From Paenibacillus foliorum (GTDB lineage Bacteria; Bacillota; Bacilli; Paenibacillales; NBRC-103111), in assembly GCF_013141765.1 (NCBI RefSeq), contig NZ_WHOD01000003.1, positions 157,893 through 221,892 of the forward strand: a stretch of DNA of 64,000 nt, given 5' to 3'. A program made the translations under genes and the position numbers. This document shows, piece by piece, positions 34,842 to 43,400 of this stretch (positions within the stretch are counted from its first letter, which is position 1; every line of letters begins with the position of its first letter). Under the pieces are notes generated by a model. That model was given only the letters and a program-made list of their open reading frames with translations. It had not been told where the DNA came from and made no database searches.

Positions 34842-35337
34842 GATATCAATTGAAATATAAATCCCTCCCCATCTTAGGCACACTCAAGCTCTCTTAGTCC
34901 GTATTCCTAAATGTTCATGAGGATCTCCGTTCTTTCTGAGACGATCTCCAACTGTCAAAGGGGGCTTCCAACTGCTTAGGCTTGCTCTCCCACATTAAAC
35001 TGATGAGCAAGCCTAAAGTCGATATTAGAAGAATGCAGCCTAGTACGTTCCATAGTATCATTAACAAATTGTACATGCCTCCCTTGAAAATCTATAATCA
35101 TCTGTAGGTGCTGAACGGTCCATACACATGCACGCTTCACTCCACATATCCCCAGACCTGTAGCTAATACCTTGCAATACAGCATACCTAGGTGACAATA
35201 CCTATTAAAATGACTTAATCTGACATATCCCACTCTTCTAAACCCATTATAAATGATTCTAACGACCTAATAAAGATGAAATAATTCACTATAAGAGAAC
35301 TAATTATGTACTTTTTCGACATATTTCACTATTTTAC
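34842..35337. other. Non-coding stretch before the NarL-type pair
   Basis: I see the upstream part of the discoidin/dockerin-like gene and no supported gene. A weak 85-codon minus-strand frame (34976-35233) has no recognisable family. Confidence 0.5.
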
Positions 35338-35374
35338 ATGACTTAAGTCATATTTATGGTAAACTAAATAGAGT
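35338..35374 (+). promoter_or_regulatory. Palindromic operator/promoter of the NarL-type pair
   Basis: ATGACTTAAGTCAT (35338-35351) is a perfect 14-bp palindrome 15-20 nt before a TAAACT -10-like element with an upstream TGG. It is a likely site for the co-encoded response regulator. Confidence 0.5.
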
Positions 35375-35400
35375 ACATATTTCATTCTGTGAGGTATAAG

Positions 35401-36573
35401 ATGGATGCTCAGCTAAATAAAAGAATAAATCTAATCTTGACCATGATCATTATTACAGCAACTGTCACCTTATTGCTCCATACTACCGAGTTTTCTATTG
35501 GATTATGCCTGCTAACCTGCACTTTTGTTGCAGTCGTCCTAATTCGAGATTACGTCTTGAAGGTCAATCTGCACCAAAAGACAGGCATTCTATTTTTATT
35601 TTTTCAGTTAGCCTTGGCTTTGGTTATTTTGGTAATGTCGGAAGACTTTTTTGCACAGGTTTATATTTTAGTTCTTATAGGGGAATTTACCTTTCATCAC
35701 TCGAGAAATCATTCTATTCTTTTTACTATAGTGAGTTACACTTGTTGTTTACTGAGCCTTTGGATTATTCAACAATTCCCACCCTTTGAAGAGATATACT
35801 ATGCTTTTCCTCGAATCATCGAATACTTTGCCATTTTTGGAATAAGCTTTCTTGCCAAAATTGCTTTTCAGCAAAAGAATCAACTGGCCAAAGATAATGA
35901 ACAATTGAGAGTGGCCTCAATAGAGCTGGAGCGCAAAGCCATATTACAGGAACGAACCCGAATATCTCGTGAAATTCATGACTCCGTAGGACATACGCTA
36001 ACATCAGCATTAACCGGACTGCAGACAGCAGCACATGCTATCGGGAAAAACCATTATTCCCTTGCCTTAGAAATGATCGATAGAACTAAGCAAAATATTC
36101 ACAGTGGTCTGGATGATGTCCGAACCTCTGTACATCTGCTGCGCGAAAACATTCCAGATCACCAATTCATACCCGAGCTTATTGAGCTAATCGATGAAAC
36201 GAAAAATCAAACCCATGTAGAAATTGCCTGTGAAATAGACAGCACAATACCGAATCTGTCACCCATGATCGAGCTAACCCTATATCGTGCATTACAAGAG
36301 GGTTTAACCAATGGAATTCGGCATGGCTCCAGCACCTATTTTCAATTTACATTAACTAATCATTCGGATCATATTCGATTTAAGTTGTCCGATAATGGTA
36401 AGTCTCCGCTCCAAATTGTTTATGGCTTTGGTCTGAACGCTATGAAAGAGAGGGTGGAGGATGTTGGAGGAGAATTGTCGATTTCGAACAAAAATGCTTC
36501 CAGCGGCATGACACTCGAGATAACCATACCTTTGGAGACAAAAACTATAGGACGGGGTGAACGAATTGTCTAA
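35401..36573 (+). CDS. NarL/DesK-type sensor histidine kinase
   Basis: 390 residues. Five to six membrane segments fill the first ~150 residues with almost no extracellular sequence, as in DesK or LiaS-like kinases that sense the membrane. A coiled coil leads to the HisKA_3 box ERTRISREIHDSVGHTLT (phosphoacceptor His). The ATPase domain has LQEGLTNGIRHG, LSDNGKS and GFGLNAMKERVEDVGG. ATG 35401 has GAGGT upstream. It overlaps the response regulator by 17 nt. Confidence 0.9.
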   Translation: MDAQLNKRINLILTMIIITATVTLLLHTTEFSIGLCLLTCTFVAVVLIRDYVLKVNLHQKTGILFLFFQLALALVILVMSEDFFAQVYILVLIGEFTFHHSRNHSILFTIVSYTCCLLSLWIIQQFPPFEEIYYAFPRIIEYFAIFGISFLAKIAFQQKNQLAKDNEQLRVASIELERKAILQERTRISREIHDSVGHTLTSALTGLQTAAHAIGKNHYSLALEMIDRTKQNIHSGLDDVRTSVHLLRENIPDHQFIPELIELIDETKNQTHVEIACEIDSTIPNLSPMIELTLYRALQEGLTNGIRHGSSTYFQFTLTNHSDHIRFKLSDNGKSPLQIVYGFGLNAMKERVEDVGGELSISNKNASSGMTLEITIPLETKTIGRGERIV

Positions 36574-37255
36574 AACAACCATTCTTATAGCAGATGATCA
36601 ACCTTTAATCCGCGACGGTCTAGCTGCCCTTCTAAGCATGGAGGAAAAATATACGGTAGTAGCTAAAACAGGCGATGGATTGGCTGCAATAGCGCAAGTA
36701 CGATTACATCTCCCTCAGCTCGTTTTGATGGATATCCATATGCCGAAGCTAAATGGCCTGGAAGCAACCAAGCAAATCAAACTGGAATTTCCCGATATCA
36801 AGGTGCTCATTTTGACTACTTTCGAGGATGAAGAATATATATGGGAAGCGATACGTCATGGAGCCAGCGGATTTTTAGTTAAGGGGGTTGAGACTGAAAA
36901 GATTCTTTCAACAATTCAAGACTGTTTGGATGGGAGAATAAATTATCCCTTCAGTGTGCAGTTACGCCTTGCCCAGGCGCTCCAGTCATCCGAACAACAG
37001 GAAAAAGGATCATTGGATGAAGCAGCTGCCCCATCTAATTCCGAAGAGCAGCTTATGGAAAAGCTGAAATGCTTGTCCTCACAGGAACGAAACATTGTAA
37101 AGAACCTGATACAAGGGAAATCCAATCAAGCAATTGCTTCTGAATTATTTTTGACAACTGGCACCGTAAAAAATTATCTGAGCACTATTTACAAAAAGCT
37201 GAATGTTTCCAGCCGATCTGAAACTATTGCTTACTTTCATAATAACGATCTTTAA
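36557..37255 (+). CDS. NarL/LuxR-type response regulator
   Basis: 232 residues. The receiver domain has ADDQ near the start, phosphoacceptor Asp in LVLMDIHMP and Lys in FLVKGVE. The LuxR helix-turn-helix is at ~168-228 (LSSQERNIVKNLIQGKSNQAIASELFLTTGTVKNYLSTIYKKL). The start is GTG 36557 or TTG 36566. Targets are unknown; the palindrome before the kinase gene is a candidate for autoregulation. Confidence 0.92.
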   Translation: MNELSKTTILIADDQPLIRDGLAALLSMEEKYTVVAKTGDGLAAIAQVRLHLPQLVLMDIHMPKLNGLEATKQIKLEFPDIKVLILTTFEDEEYIWEAIRHGASGFLVKGVETEKILSTIQDCLDGRINYPFSVQLRLAQALQSSEQQEKGSLDEAAAPSNSEEQLMEKLKCLSSQERNIVKNLIQGKSNQAIASELFLTTGTVKNYLSTIYKKLNVSSRSETIAYFHNNDL

Positions 37256-37298
37256 TACTAACTGAGGCCTCTTTGCTGCCCAAACGGATGCAGAACAA

Positions 37299-37326
37299 AA
37301 AGGCACCCGATCTATATCGAATGCCC
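37299..37326 (-). terminator. Terminator after the S66 peptidase
   Basis: Stem GGCA-GAT / ATC-TGCC with a following UUUUUG in the minus-strand RNA. It lies between convergent genes. Confidence 0.65.
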
Positions 37327-37368
37327 CTCAATTCACCTATCGCAGATCAGTCACAGCTACATTCAAGA

Positions 37369-38292
37369 TTAATAGCTGACTGTAGGTTCAAGCACAGTTA
37401 ATGTATTATTAAATGTATTTAGATTTACCATTGCTCCTATTGGGATCGCTGCCTTGTAGGGCCCGTGTGCGGTTGCTAGGTTAGTCATAAGAGGCTTGCC
37501 GAGAGGCACTACAAATTCTTGAATTAAATCCTCGTATGACTTGCCATATGCAACTGGACAATTTGTACACTCCCCCATGATTATTCCATTACATTCCTCG
37601 AATTTTCCTGCCAGCTTCAAATGATTCAAATACCTATAAACCGTATTAACGGGTTCGTGAGTCTCTTCCAAGAGTATTATTTTCCCCCTTGTATCTATAT
37701 CAAAAGGTGTTCCCAATGTATCTACAAAGGAAGTCAGATTCCCCCCCACTATCGGCCCTACTACGTTACCCGGAACTCTGCTTATCAGAGGCATGCCTGG
37801 TGGATTTTGTATTTGCCTATAAATAGATATTGTAGAAGTAGCAGAAAAGAATTGATTATAACTATAGGCAGGAGTGTTTGGTGTAAAGTCAATAAGCATG
37901 AGACTCTGGAGAGTGATTAAATTAGAATATTGATACAATACGTTCAGTAAAATCGTAATATCGCTGTAGCCTGTAACCATTTTCGGCTTTCTTTGAATCA
38001 AATTGTAATCGAGATAAGGAAGAATTCCGGCAACGCCTACTCCCCCTCTGGTAGGTAATATCATCTTAACCTGATCGTTATCAAACATCCTCATCAGATC
38101 AAATGCTCGCTCTTGGTTCGTACCTGCAATAAACCCGTTTTGGGAATAAACATACTGACCCAGTATTACATTAAAGCCCATGCTTTTCAAAGTATTTACA
38201 TTTGCATCAATCACCTGTGCCTCTAATGGACTACCTAATGTAACGATTCCGATCGTATCACCTTTTTGCAATATAGTCGGTCGAATTGCCAT
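37369..38292 (-). CDS. Peptidase S66 family, LD-carboxypeptidase-like
   Basis: 307 residues. It has the RGGVG and GYSDIT motifs with the nucleophile Ser, a Glu in LLEETHEP, and a His in AHGPYKAAIPIGA, so the Ser-Glu-His triad is present. Relatives trim the terminal D-Ala from muropeptides (LdcA) or cleave microcin C (MccF). RGGVGVAG replaces the common RGGYGS, so substrate preference may differ. ATG 38292 has SD GGGAGG. It is monocistronic. Confidence 0.85.
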   Translation of the reverse strand: MAIRPTILQKGDTIGIVTLGSPLEAQVIDANVNTLKSMGFNVILGQYVYSQNGFIAGTNQERAFDLMRMFDNDQVKMILPTRGGVGVAGILPYLDYNLIQRKPKMVTGYSDITILLNVLYQYSNLITLQSLMLIDFTPNTPAYSYNQFFSATSTISIYRQIQNPPGMPLISRVPGNVVGPIVGGNLTSFVDTLGTPFDIDTRGKIILLEETHEPVNTVYRYLNHLKLAGKFEECNGIIMGECTNCPVAYGKSYEDLIQEFVVPLGKPLMTNLATAHGPYKAAIPIGAMVNLNTFNNTLTVLEPTVSY

Positions 38293-38388
38293 ATGTATAC
38301 CTTCCTCCCGAAAATGCAAATATCAATTCAGCTTCTATAAACTATATTGACAAATTGGGTTTGACATAACTTTTTTCATCTAAGAAAA

Positions 38389-38433
38389 ACTAATTATGAC
38401 ATGAGCCCATACAATACATAGTCAATTGACTAT
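38389..38433 (+). promoter_or_regulatory. Possible sporulation promoter and 16-bp palindrome
   Basis: AC, 17 nt, then CATACAATA resembles a sigma-K promoter (AC / CATANNNTA). A perfect palindrome ATAGTCAATTGACTAT (38418-38433) overlaps the expected start of transcription. The sigma-K reading is an inference. Confidence 0.35.
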
Positions 38434-38459
38434 ATTATATTAAACGGAGGGCAACACAT

Positions 38460-38936
38460 ATGGGCTTTCATGGAGGGTTTGGGCACGGAGGATTTGGGCA
38501 CGGAGGATTTGGGCATGGAGGATTTGGACATGGCGGGTTTGGTCACTTTGGAGGGCCATTTATTAATCCTTTTTTCCCGCGGCGCCGTTTCTTTCCATTT
38601 TTCTTCCTTTCTCCTTTTTTCTTTCCGTTCTTTAGAGGGGAAGATGACCGAGATGGTACCTATTTCGCTCAACATCAATGTATAGAAGGAGATACCCTGG
38701 GGACCTTGGCTCAGCGGTACAATGTTCCCCAACCTATTCTTGAGGCAATGAATCCACATATTCAAGATCCAAATGCCTTAATGCCAAATAGTATTACTTA
38801 TATTCCACGTTTGCATATGATGTATTGTCACAAGATGTATCTGGAGCAAGAAGCACCTGCAAGCAGAGGAGATCCAGCGATGTACCCGGGGCAGCAAATG
38901 ACTCCTTACACTTACTCTTACCCTTCCCAACAATAA
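38460..38936 (+). CDS. Gly/His/Phe-rich LysM protein, possible spore coat protein
   Basis: 158 residues. The N-terminus is built from five GGFGH repeats (15-bp DNA units), followed by a Phe-rich stretch (PRRRFFPFFFLSPFFFPFF). A LysM domain lies at ~73-118 (CIEGDTLGTLAQRYNVPQPILEAMNPH...IPRL), then a Met/Tyr/Pro/Gln-rich tail. There is no signal peptide. LysM plus low-complexity tails is typical of spore-coat or exosporium proteins such as SafA. SD GGAGGG. Confidence 0.8.
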   Translation: MGFHGGFGHGGFGHGGFGHGGFGHGGFGHFGGPFINPFFPRRRFFPFFFLSPFFFPFFRGEDDRDGTYFAQHQCIEGDTLGTLAQRYNVPQPILEAMNPHIQDPNALMPNSITYIPRLHMMYCHKMYLEQEAPASRGDPAMYPGQQMTPYTYSYPSQQ

Positions 38937-39068
38937 TCCGTATAGTGTGGCAATGATTTTATAAGTTCATGAGTTGAATGCCATACAGGTTAAACTCCTC
39001 GCGGCGTCCTTGGCACAATTTACGTATGCACTTTTGGGGATAGATACCGGTCTCACTCTTACTCTAAC

Positions 39069-39163
39069 GGAACGTCAATTCGCTATTTTGCTTCGCATGC
39101 CTTGAATTCATGAGTTCACGGAACTACGATTCGTTATTTCGTCTCTAAGGCATCTCAGTTCCT
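39069..39163. repeat. Interspersed repeat family, copy C (95 bp, internally deleted)
   Basis: It begins GGAACGTCAATTCGCTATTT and ends CATCTCAGTTCC. It aligns with copies A and B but lacks ~80 bp from the middle. It is preceded by CTCACTCTTACTCT and followed by the same tail (GTAAGCTTCACTCACC, ending 39239) as copy A. The rest of 38937-39319 holds nothing I recognise. Confidence 0.78.
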
Positions 39164-39319
39164 TAGGAGTCAGAGCCTGTCTATTTTAGAAGAACAAAGG
39201 AACGTTTCGCACTAGTAAATAGAGTAAGCTTCACTCACCTGTAGCCTTCTTTGGCTAAGAAAAGTGGCTGATCGAATCCCTCCTGAAGAAGATACATACT
39301 TATACATTCTGTATAATAT

Positions 39320-39366
39320 AACAAAAGGAAACAGTCCAGCATAGCTGGTTCTGCTTCCTTTTGTTG
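39320..39366 (-). terminator. Terminator after htrA
   Basis: Long stem AACAAAAGGAA...TTCCTTTTGTT with inner CCAGC / GCTGG arms, followed by U/A-rich sequence. The 5' arm of the RNA hairpin lies in the first minisatellite unit. Confidence 0.7.
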
Positions 39367-39422
39367 TCTTCGTGCTGCTTCCTTTTGTTGTCTTCGTGCT
39401 GCTTCCCTTTGTTGTCTTCGTT
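39351..39422. repeat. 24-bp minisatellite downstream of htrA
   Basis: Three units (starts 39351, 39375, 39399) of CTGCTTCCTTTTGTTGTCTT plus CGTG, the first two identical, and a degenerate fourth. It is not conserved as protein in any supported frame. Confidence 0.85.
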
Positions 39423-39462
39423 CCTGCTTCCTTTGTGTTCTCGTTCTGAATATTACTGTTTC

Positions 39463-39497
39463 CCATTTAGTTGTCCATTTAGTTGTCCATTTAGTTT
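39463..39497. repeat. 12-bp minisatellite at the htrA stop codon
   Basis: CCATTTAGTTGT occurs twice exactly and once in part (CCATTTAGTTT), ending 6 nt from the htrA stop codon. Confidence 0.85.
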
Positions 39498-39502
39498 CCC
39501 AA

Positions 39503-40912
39503 TTACTGCTGATCGCTGCTATTGGCGGTACGGTCGCCAACAGTGACGGCGATATCTTGTTTATTACCGTTTCGGATGACTGTCAACGTCAGCTTGTCTC
39601 CTACTTTCAATGCTTGTACCTTTTTGGTTAAATCCGCAGGAGCTGCAATTTTTGTGCCGTTCACCGCGGTGATAACATCGTACGGACGAATACCAGCCTC
39701 GAACGCAGGAGTTTTCCGTTGTACATCAGCTACCAATGCGCCTTCGGTATTATCAAGCTTCAAATCACTTAACATATCCTTAGTCAATTCTCCTAGGCTC
39801 ACTCCGATGAAAGGTACCGGTTCCTTCGGAATCTCGACGTTATTTTTTAATTGATCCAAAACAGTGCTAATGGTGTTGGTTGGAATAGCAAAACCGATTC
39901 CTTGAGCCTGCGAGCTGACAGCCGTATTAATACCGATAACCTCACCCTTAAGATTCAGAAGCGGACCACCGGAGTTACCAGGGTTGATAGCCGCATCGGT
40001 TTGGATCAAGTGTTTGTATTCTCTCGTCCCTTTATCATCCGGAATGCTGATCGGCCGTTCTTTTGCACTTAGCAATCCAGCCGTGACCGTATAGTCAAGG
40101 TCATAGGGGTTGCCGATAGCAACGACCCAGTCGCCTACTTTCGCATTGTCCGAGTTGCCGATAGGCAAGGTTGGAAACGGATTACTATCCTCAATTTTCA
40201 GAACCGCCAAGTCCAGATCATAGCTGTTTCCTAGCAGCTTAGCTTTAAACGGCTTATCGTACCCTTGTATGGTCACATCGATTTCATCGGCACCGTCAAT
40301 AACGTGCTCATTCGTCAGAATATAACCGGATGATTCAAAGATGAAGCCGGAGCCGATTCCTGCAGGTTGTAGCTCTTGGCTTTGATCCTGTTGTTGCTGC
40401 TGTGATCCGTTACCGCCTCCAAAGAACTGCCGGAAAAACGGGTCGCTATAGAGCGGGTTGTTGCTGCCTCCGCTTTTTGGCTTTACCTTCGTTTCGATTT
40501 TAACAACAGCCGGGCCTGCCTGTTGGGCAATATCAGCAATATTGTTAGGCCGCATATCGACTGAAGCAGTTGTAGCGCCTCCATTATTTGGACTAGCAGC
40601 AGAAACATTAGAAACAAGCGGGGCTTGGATGTTGCTGAATAAATTCATTTTGTCGGATGTGTACATCAAGCCTCCTACCACCAACGCACCTGCCAAAAAT
40701 GCAGCTAGCATACTTTTACCTGAAGAACGTTTTCCATTACCAGAGTTGGATTGATTGTTACCAGATTGAGAGAATTCAAAGAAACGGGGCTTAATCACGG
40801 TAATGTCTCCGGATACCGCTTTTCCTGGCTGCTCCTTTTTCCCTTGATGCTCACTATTATCGTTATCGTGCTGCTTTATGAAATCGCCGTATTCTTTTTG
40901 ATTATCGTCCAT
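39503..40912 (-). CDS. htrA: HtrA-like membrane-anchored serine protease
   Basis: 469 residues. There is a ~65-residue cytoplasmic N-terminus, one membrane segment (~67-85, MLAAFLAGALVVGGLMY), and an outer-surface trypsin-like domain with His in TNEHVI, Asp in DLDLAVL and Ser in GNSGGPL. A C-terminal PDZ domain spans ~370-455 (FEAGIRPYDVITAVNG). It degrades or refolds damaged secreted proteins. A Gly/Gln-rich loop lies before the catalytic His. SD GGAGGT. Confidence 0.95.
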   Translation of the reverse strand: MDDNQKEYGDFIKQHDNDNSEHQGKKEQPGKAVSGDITVIKPRFFEFSQSGNNQSNSGNGKRSSGKSMLAAFLAGALVVGGLMYTSDKMNLFSNIQAPLVSNVSAASPNNGGATTASVDMRPNNIADIAQQAGPAVVKIETKVKPKSGGSNNPLYSDPFFRQFFGGGNGSQQQQQDQSQELQPAGIGSGFIFESSGYILTNEHVIDGADEIDVTIQGYDKPFKAKLLGNSYDLDLAVLKIEDSNPFPTLPIGNSDNAKVGDWVVAIGNPYDLDYTVTAGLLSAKERPISIPDDKGTREYKHLIQTDAAINPGNSGGPLLNLKGEVIGINTAVSSQAQGIGFAIPTNTISTVLDQLKNNVEIPKEPVPFIGVSLGELTKDMLSDLKLDNTEGALVADVQRKTPAFEAGIRPYDVITAVNGTKIAAPADLTKKVQALKVGDKLTLTVIRNGNKQDIAVTVGDRTANSSDQQ

Positions 40913-41069
40913 GATTACTACCTCCGTTTTTATAGAATAGTCAAGTGTATGAGATACTTGTGCTTCTTACATAATCCATATTGCACCTGTAATCTTAATA
41001 CCAACTTAAATATTCATAAAAACAGAATTAATTTCATTTTCCTTTTTTTTCATAGATTATTTAAAAACA

Positions 41070-42167
41070 TTAATCTGTTCGATGAATTTCCTCGTTTCTA
41101 AGTCGTATGAAACGATAAATATAGACGATGACAACTTTACAAATAGCATAGCCTGGAACCGCAAAAAGCAATCCAATAGGTCCGACTATAGTTCCTATGA
41201 CAAACAGTAAAAGAATAATCGTCAATGGGTGGATGTCAAGCCCTTTTCTAATGATTAAAGGAGTAATCAAATTCCCTTCAATTTGTTGAGCAATCAGTGT
41301 TACGACTAGTACTTTTATAACCATGCCCGGAGAGATAGTTAGACCTACAAGCAGAGCTGGTACTGCAGCAAGAAAAGCACCCAAATAGGGAATCACATTG
41401 GTAACCATCGCGAAGAGCGCAAGAAGAATTGCATAATTCAATCCTATAATTTTGAAACCAATTAGCATCAAAACTCCTACGCAAACGGCCACCATGATTT
41501 GACCTCTAATATAGAGGCTAATCGTTCTATCCATCTCAGAAAATAGCTTCCGACTATCTGAGAGACTTTTATGAGGCAAAATTTTTAAAAGCCCTTCCAA
41601 CATTTTGTGTCCATCCTTCAGGAAATAATATAAGATGAACGGGATCATCACCACGAGGATGAAAAGATTGGTAATAAATCCAATAAAGCTTGAGAGGTTG
41701 GATGCCACCAGATTTAGCAGCTTTATCGAATATGCAGCAGCATTTTGCGAAATTTTCTCAGGGTCTAAGTTAAAGCTATGTATAAACTGAGCGAACCAAT
41801 CTCTTTTAGCTAGTTCATAGCCTTTTGCAACAGCATTTTCAATGATCATAGGCAAATCGTTTATGAGTGATGTAAACTGTACTTTAATCATAGGCCCAAC
41901 GATAATTATCAATATAATGACTACAAATACGATCACAAAATATATGAGTAATATAGATAGAGATATTGGTACCTTTCGTTTAATAAGTATATTTAGCAAG
42001 GGACGAAGCAAATAGAATAGTATCCCTGCAATGAGTAGAGGCGTAAATAACGTCTGAATAATAAGGAGCAGAGGTTGAAATATAAACTCAATATTGTCTC
42101 CGACCCATATAATCAGAAAAATCAACAGTATGCCATATCCTAGACGAAACAGCTTCGAATTTGGCAT
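41070..42167 (-). CDS. AI-2E family transporter
   Basis: 365 residues with seven to eight membrane segments. The family pattern is clear: VVMIPFILYYFLKDGHKMLEGLLKILP, RGQIMVAVCVGVLMLIGF, NVIPYLGAFLAAVPALLVGL and QQIEGNLITPLIIRKGLDIHPL. Members export small molecules or act as Na+/H+ antiporters; the substrate is not readable. ATG 42167 has SD GGGGGAG. Confidence 0.92.
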   Translation of the reverse strand: MPNSKLFRLGYGILLIFLIIWVGDNIEFIFQPLLLIIQTLFTPLLIAGILFYLLRPLLNILIKRKVPISLSILLIYFVIVFVVIILIIIVGPMIKVQFTSLINDLPMIIENAVAKGYELAKRDWFAQFIHSFNLDPEKISQNAAAYSIKLLNLVASNLSSFIGFITNLFILVVMIPFILYYFLKDGHKMLEGLLKILPHKSLSDSRKLFSEMDRTISLYIRGQIMVAVCVGVLMLIGFKIIGLNYAILLALFAMVTNVIPYLGAFLAAVPALLVGLTISPGMVIKVLVVTLIAQQIEGNLITPLIIRKGLDIHPLTIILLLFVIGTIVGPIGLLFAVPGYAICKVVIVYIYRFIRLRNEEIHRTD

Positions 42168-42281
42168 GTGATCTCCCCCAACTCCCAAAGATTATAATAG
42201 TGGAACTACAATGGTAGTTACTGTTAGACTACCCTATAAATCGTCCAATTACCCTGACACTAATTATTATCCAAAAGATAC

Positions 42282-43400
42282 CTAGTTAATAATTCCTGAG
42301 TTGATTATTTCCACTCTTATTTGACTATGAAACCGTACCTGAGTGTACTTGTCGGCCCAATTCTCCTTTACTTGGCTCCACACCTCTGGATAGTACGCCA
42401 TCAGCCGGCGAGCAATACCAAATCCGTCATGATGCGAATGCTGCATCTTTTGAATGATGGTTTTGGCTTTTTTCGTTAAATCATCGGATAATAGCTGATC
42501 CAGCTTATCAACAACTTCCTTCTTATACAGCTGGTTATGAGGATCTTCAATCACCGTAACCTTCAATTTCAAATCAAGCTGTACATCAATTTGCTGATCA
42601 TCCTGCACCTTCACTTTCAATGTTCGCTTCAGCTTTTGTACAGCTATAGTTACATAATCAAGCTCAGCTACTTTCCGCTGAGTTACCGCCTTCAAAGTTA
42701 ATTGTGCTGTTTTCCCCATTTGGTTGGCTAATAGTAAATACAGTGTCGATTCATCCAGATTTAGATTCCCTGTCATCCGTGTTCCGTGAAACATCGCTAT
42801 TCCACTAATGATAGGATAAGGCTTGGAATTCATCAAATAAGGGAGTGCAAAATCATACCCTCGATCTAAAGGATGAATCGACTGAAGATTTACTTTGGGA
42901 ATCGTAGTGGAATCTTCAATACTCTCAATCAGCTTATCCACATATTGTCCAATGGTAGTGGTACCGACTATTTTCTTGTTAATCGTATCTTGAGCTTTGC
43001 CATGAACAACGGCTAACCGGGCATTCAATGGACTTCTCGGGTCACGGAAATAAACATCCAAATTAGGCAAGAAGTCATGCTGCTTCACCAGCTCCTCACC
43101 GAGCAATAGAACCCTCATTTTAGACGAGGAATAACCTCCCGATACTTGTTGATTGAGCAGTTCTCTAGCATTCTGAGTTGTTTTAGCCATAACCGAATGA
43201 ATTTCGTTCGAGTCCTTGGGCCCCGCTTCTGAGGTCTTCTTGTCACGGATAGAAACAGTAGCGAGCAGCATCCCATTGGGGGCTCGATCCATCCCTCCGA
43301 TACTGACATTCCTTTGGTTCTTCAGCAGCCGTTGATCCCAGCAGCCGCTTAGTAACACCAAGAATAATCCACAAGCTAGGAGTAAGCAGCACCTTTTCAT
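42282..43400 (-). CDS. Spore germination lipoprotein, GerAC type
   Basis: 372 residues. The lipoprotein signal has LLSGCWD (Cys at residue 20) followed by the Ger(x)C signature DQRLLKNQRNVSIGGMDR. The body matches the three-domain GerKC/GerBC fold (LLNQQVSGGYSSSKMRVLLLGEEL, YFRDPRSPLNARLAVVHGKA). It is part of an inner-membrane germinant receptor in the spore. It overlaps the GerAB-type gene by 4 nt. Confidence 0.93.
   Translation of the reverse strand: MKRCCLLLACGLFLVLLSGCWDQRLLKNQRNVSIGGMDRAPNGMLLATVSIRDKKTSEAGPKDSNEIHSVMAKTTQNARELLNQQVSGGYSSSKMRVLLLGEELVKQHDFLPNLDVYFRDPRSPLNARLAVVHGKAQDTINKKIVGTTTIGQYVDKLIESIEDSTTIPKVNLQSIHPLDRGYDFALPYLMNSKPYPIISGIAMFHGTRMTGNLNLDESTLYLLLANQMGKTAQLTLKAVTQRKVAELDYVTIAVQKLKRTLKVKVQDDQQIDVQLDLKLKVTVIEDPHNQLYKKEVVDKLDQLLSDDLTKKAKTIIQKMQHSHHDGFGIARRLMAYYPEVWSQVKENWADKYTQVRFHSQIRVEIINSGIIN

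Noticed and set aside
34976..35233. 85-codon minus-strand frame
   Set aside because: No recognisable family, a weak start region, and a composition that does not look clearly coding. It may be a remnant, but I cannot support a gene.
38470..38685. Alternative frame through the GGFGH repeats (Leu/Glu/Asp-rich)
   Set aside because: It is a shadow of the LysM protein gene, which has the SD and a recognised domain.
39212..39540. Two overlapping minus-strand frames rich in Lys/Thr or Arg/Gln repeats
   Set aside because: Their repeats simply translate the 12- and 24-bp minisatellites in two frames. They overlap the htrA end and terminator and have no convincing SD.
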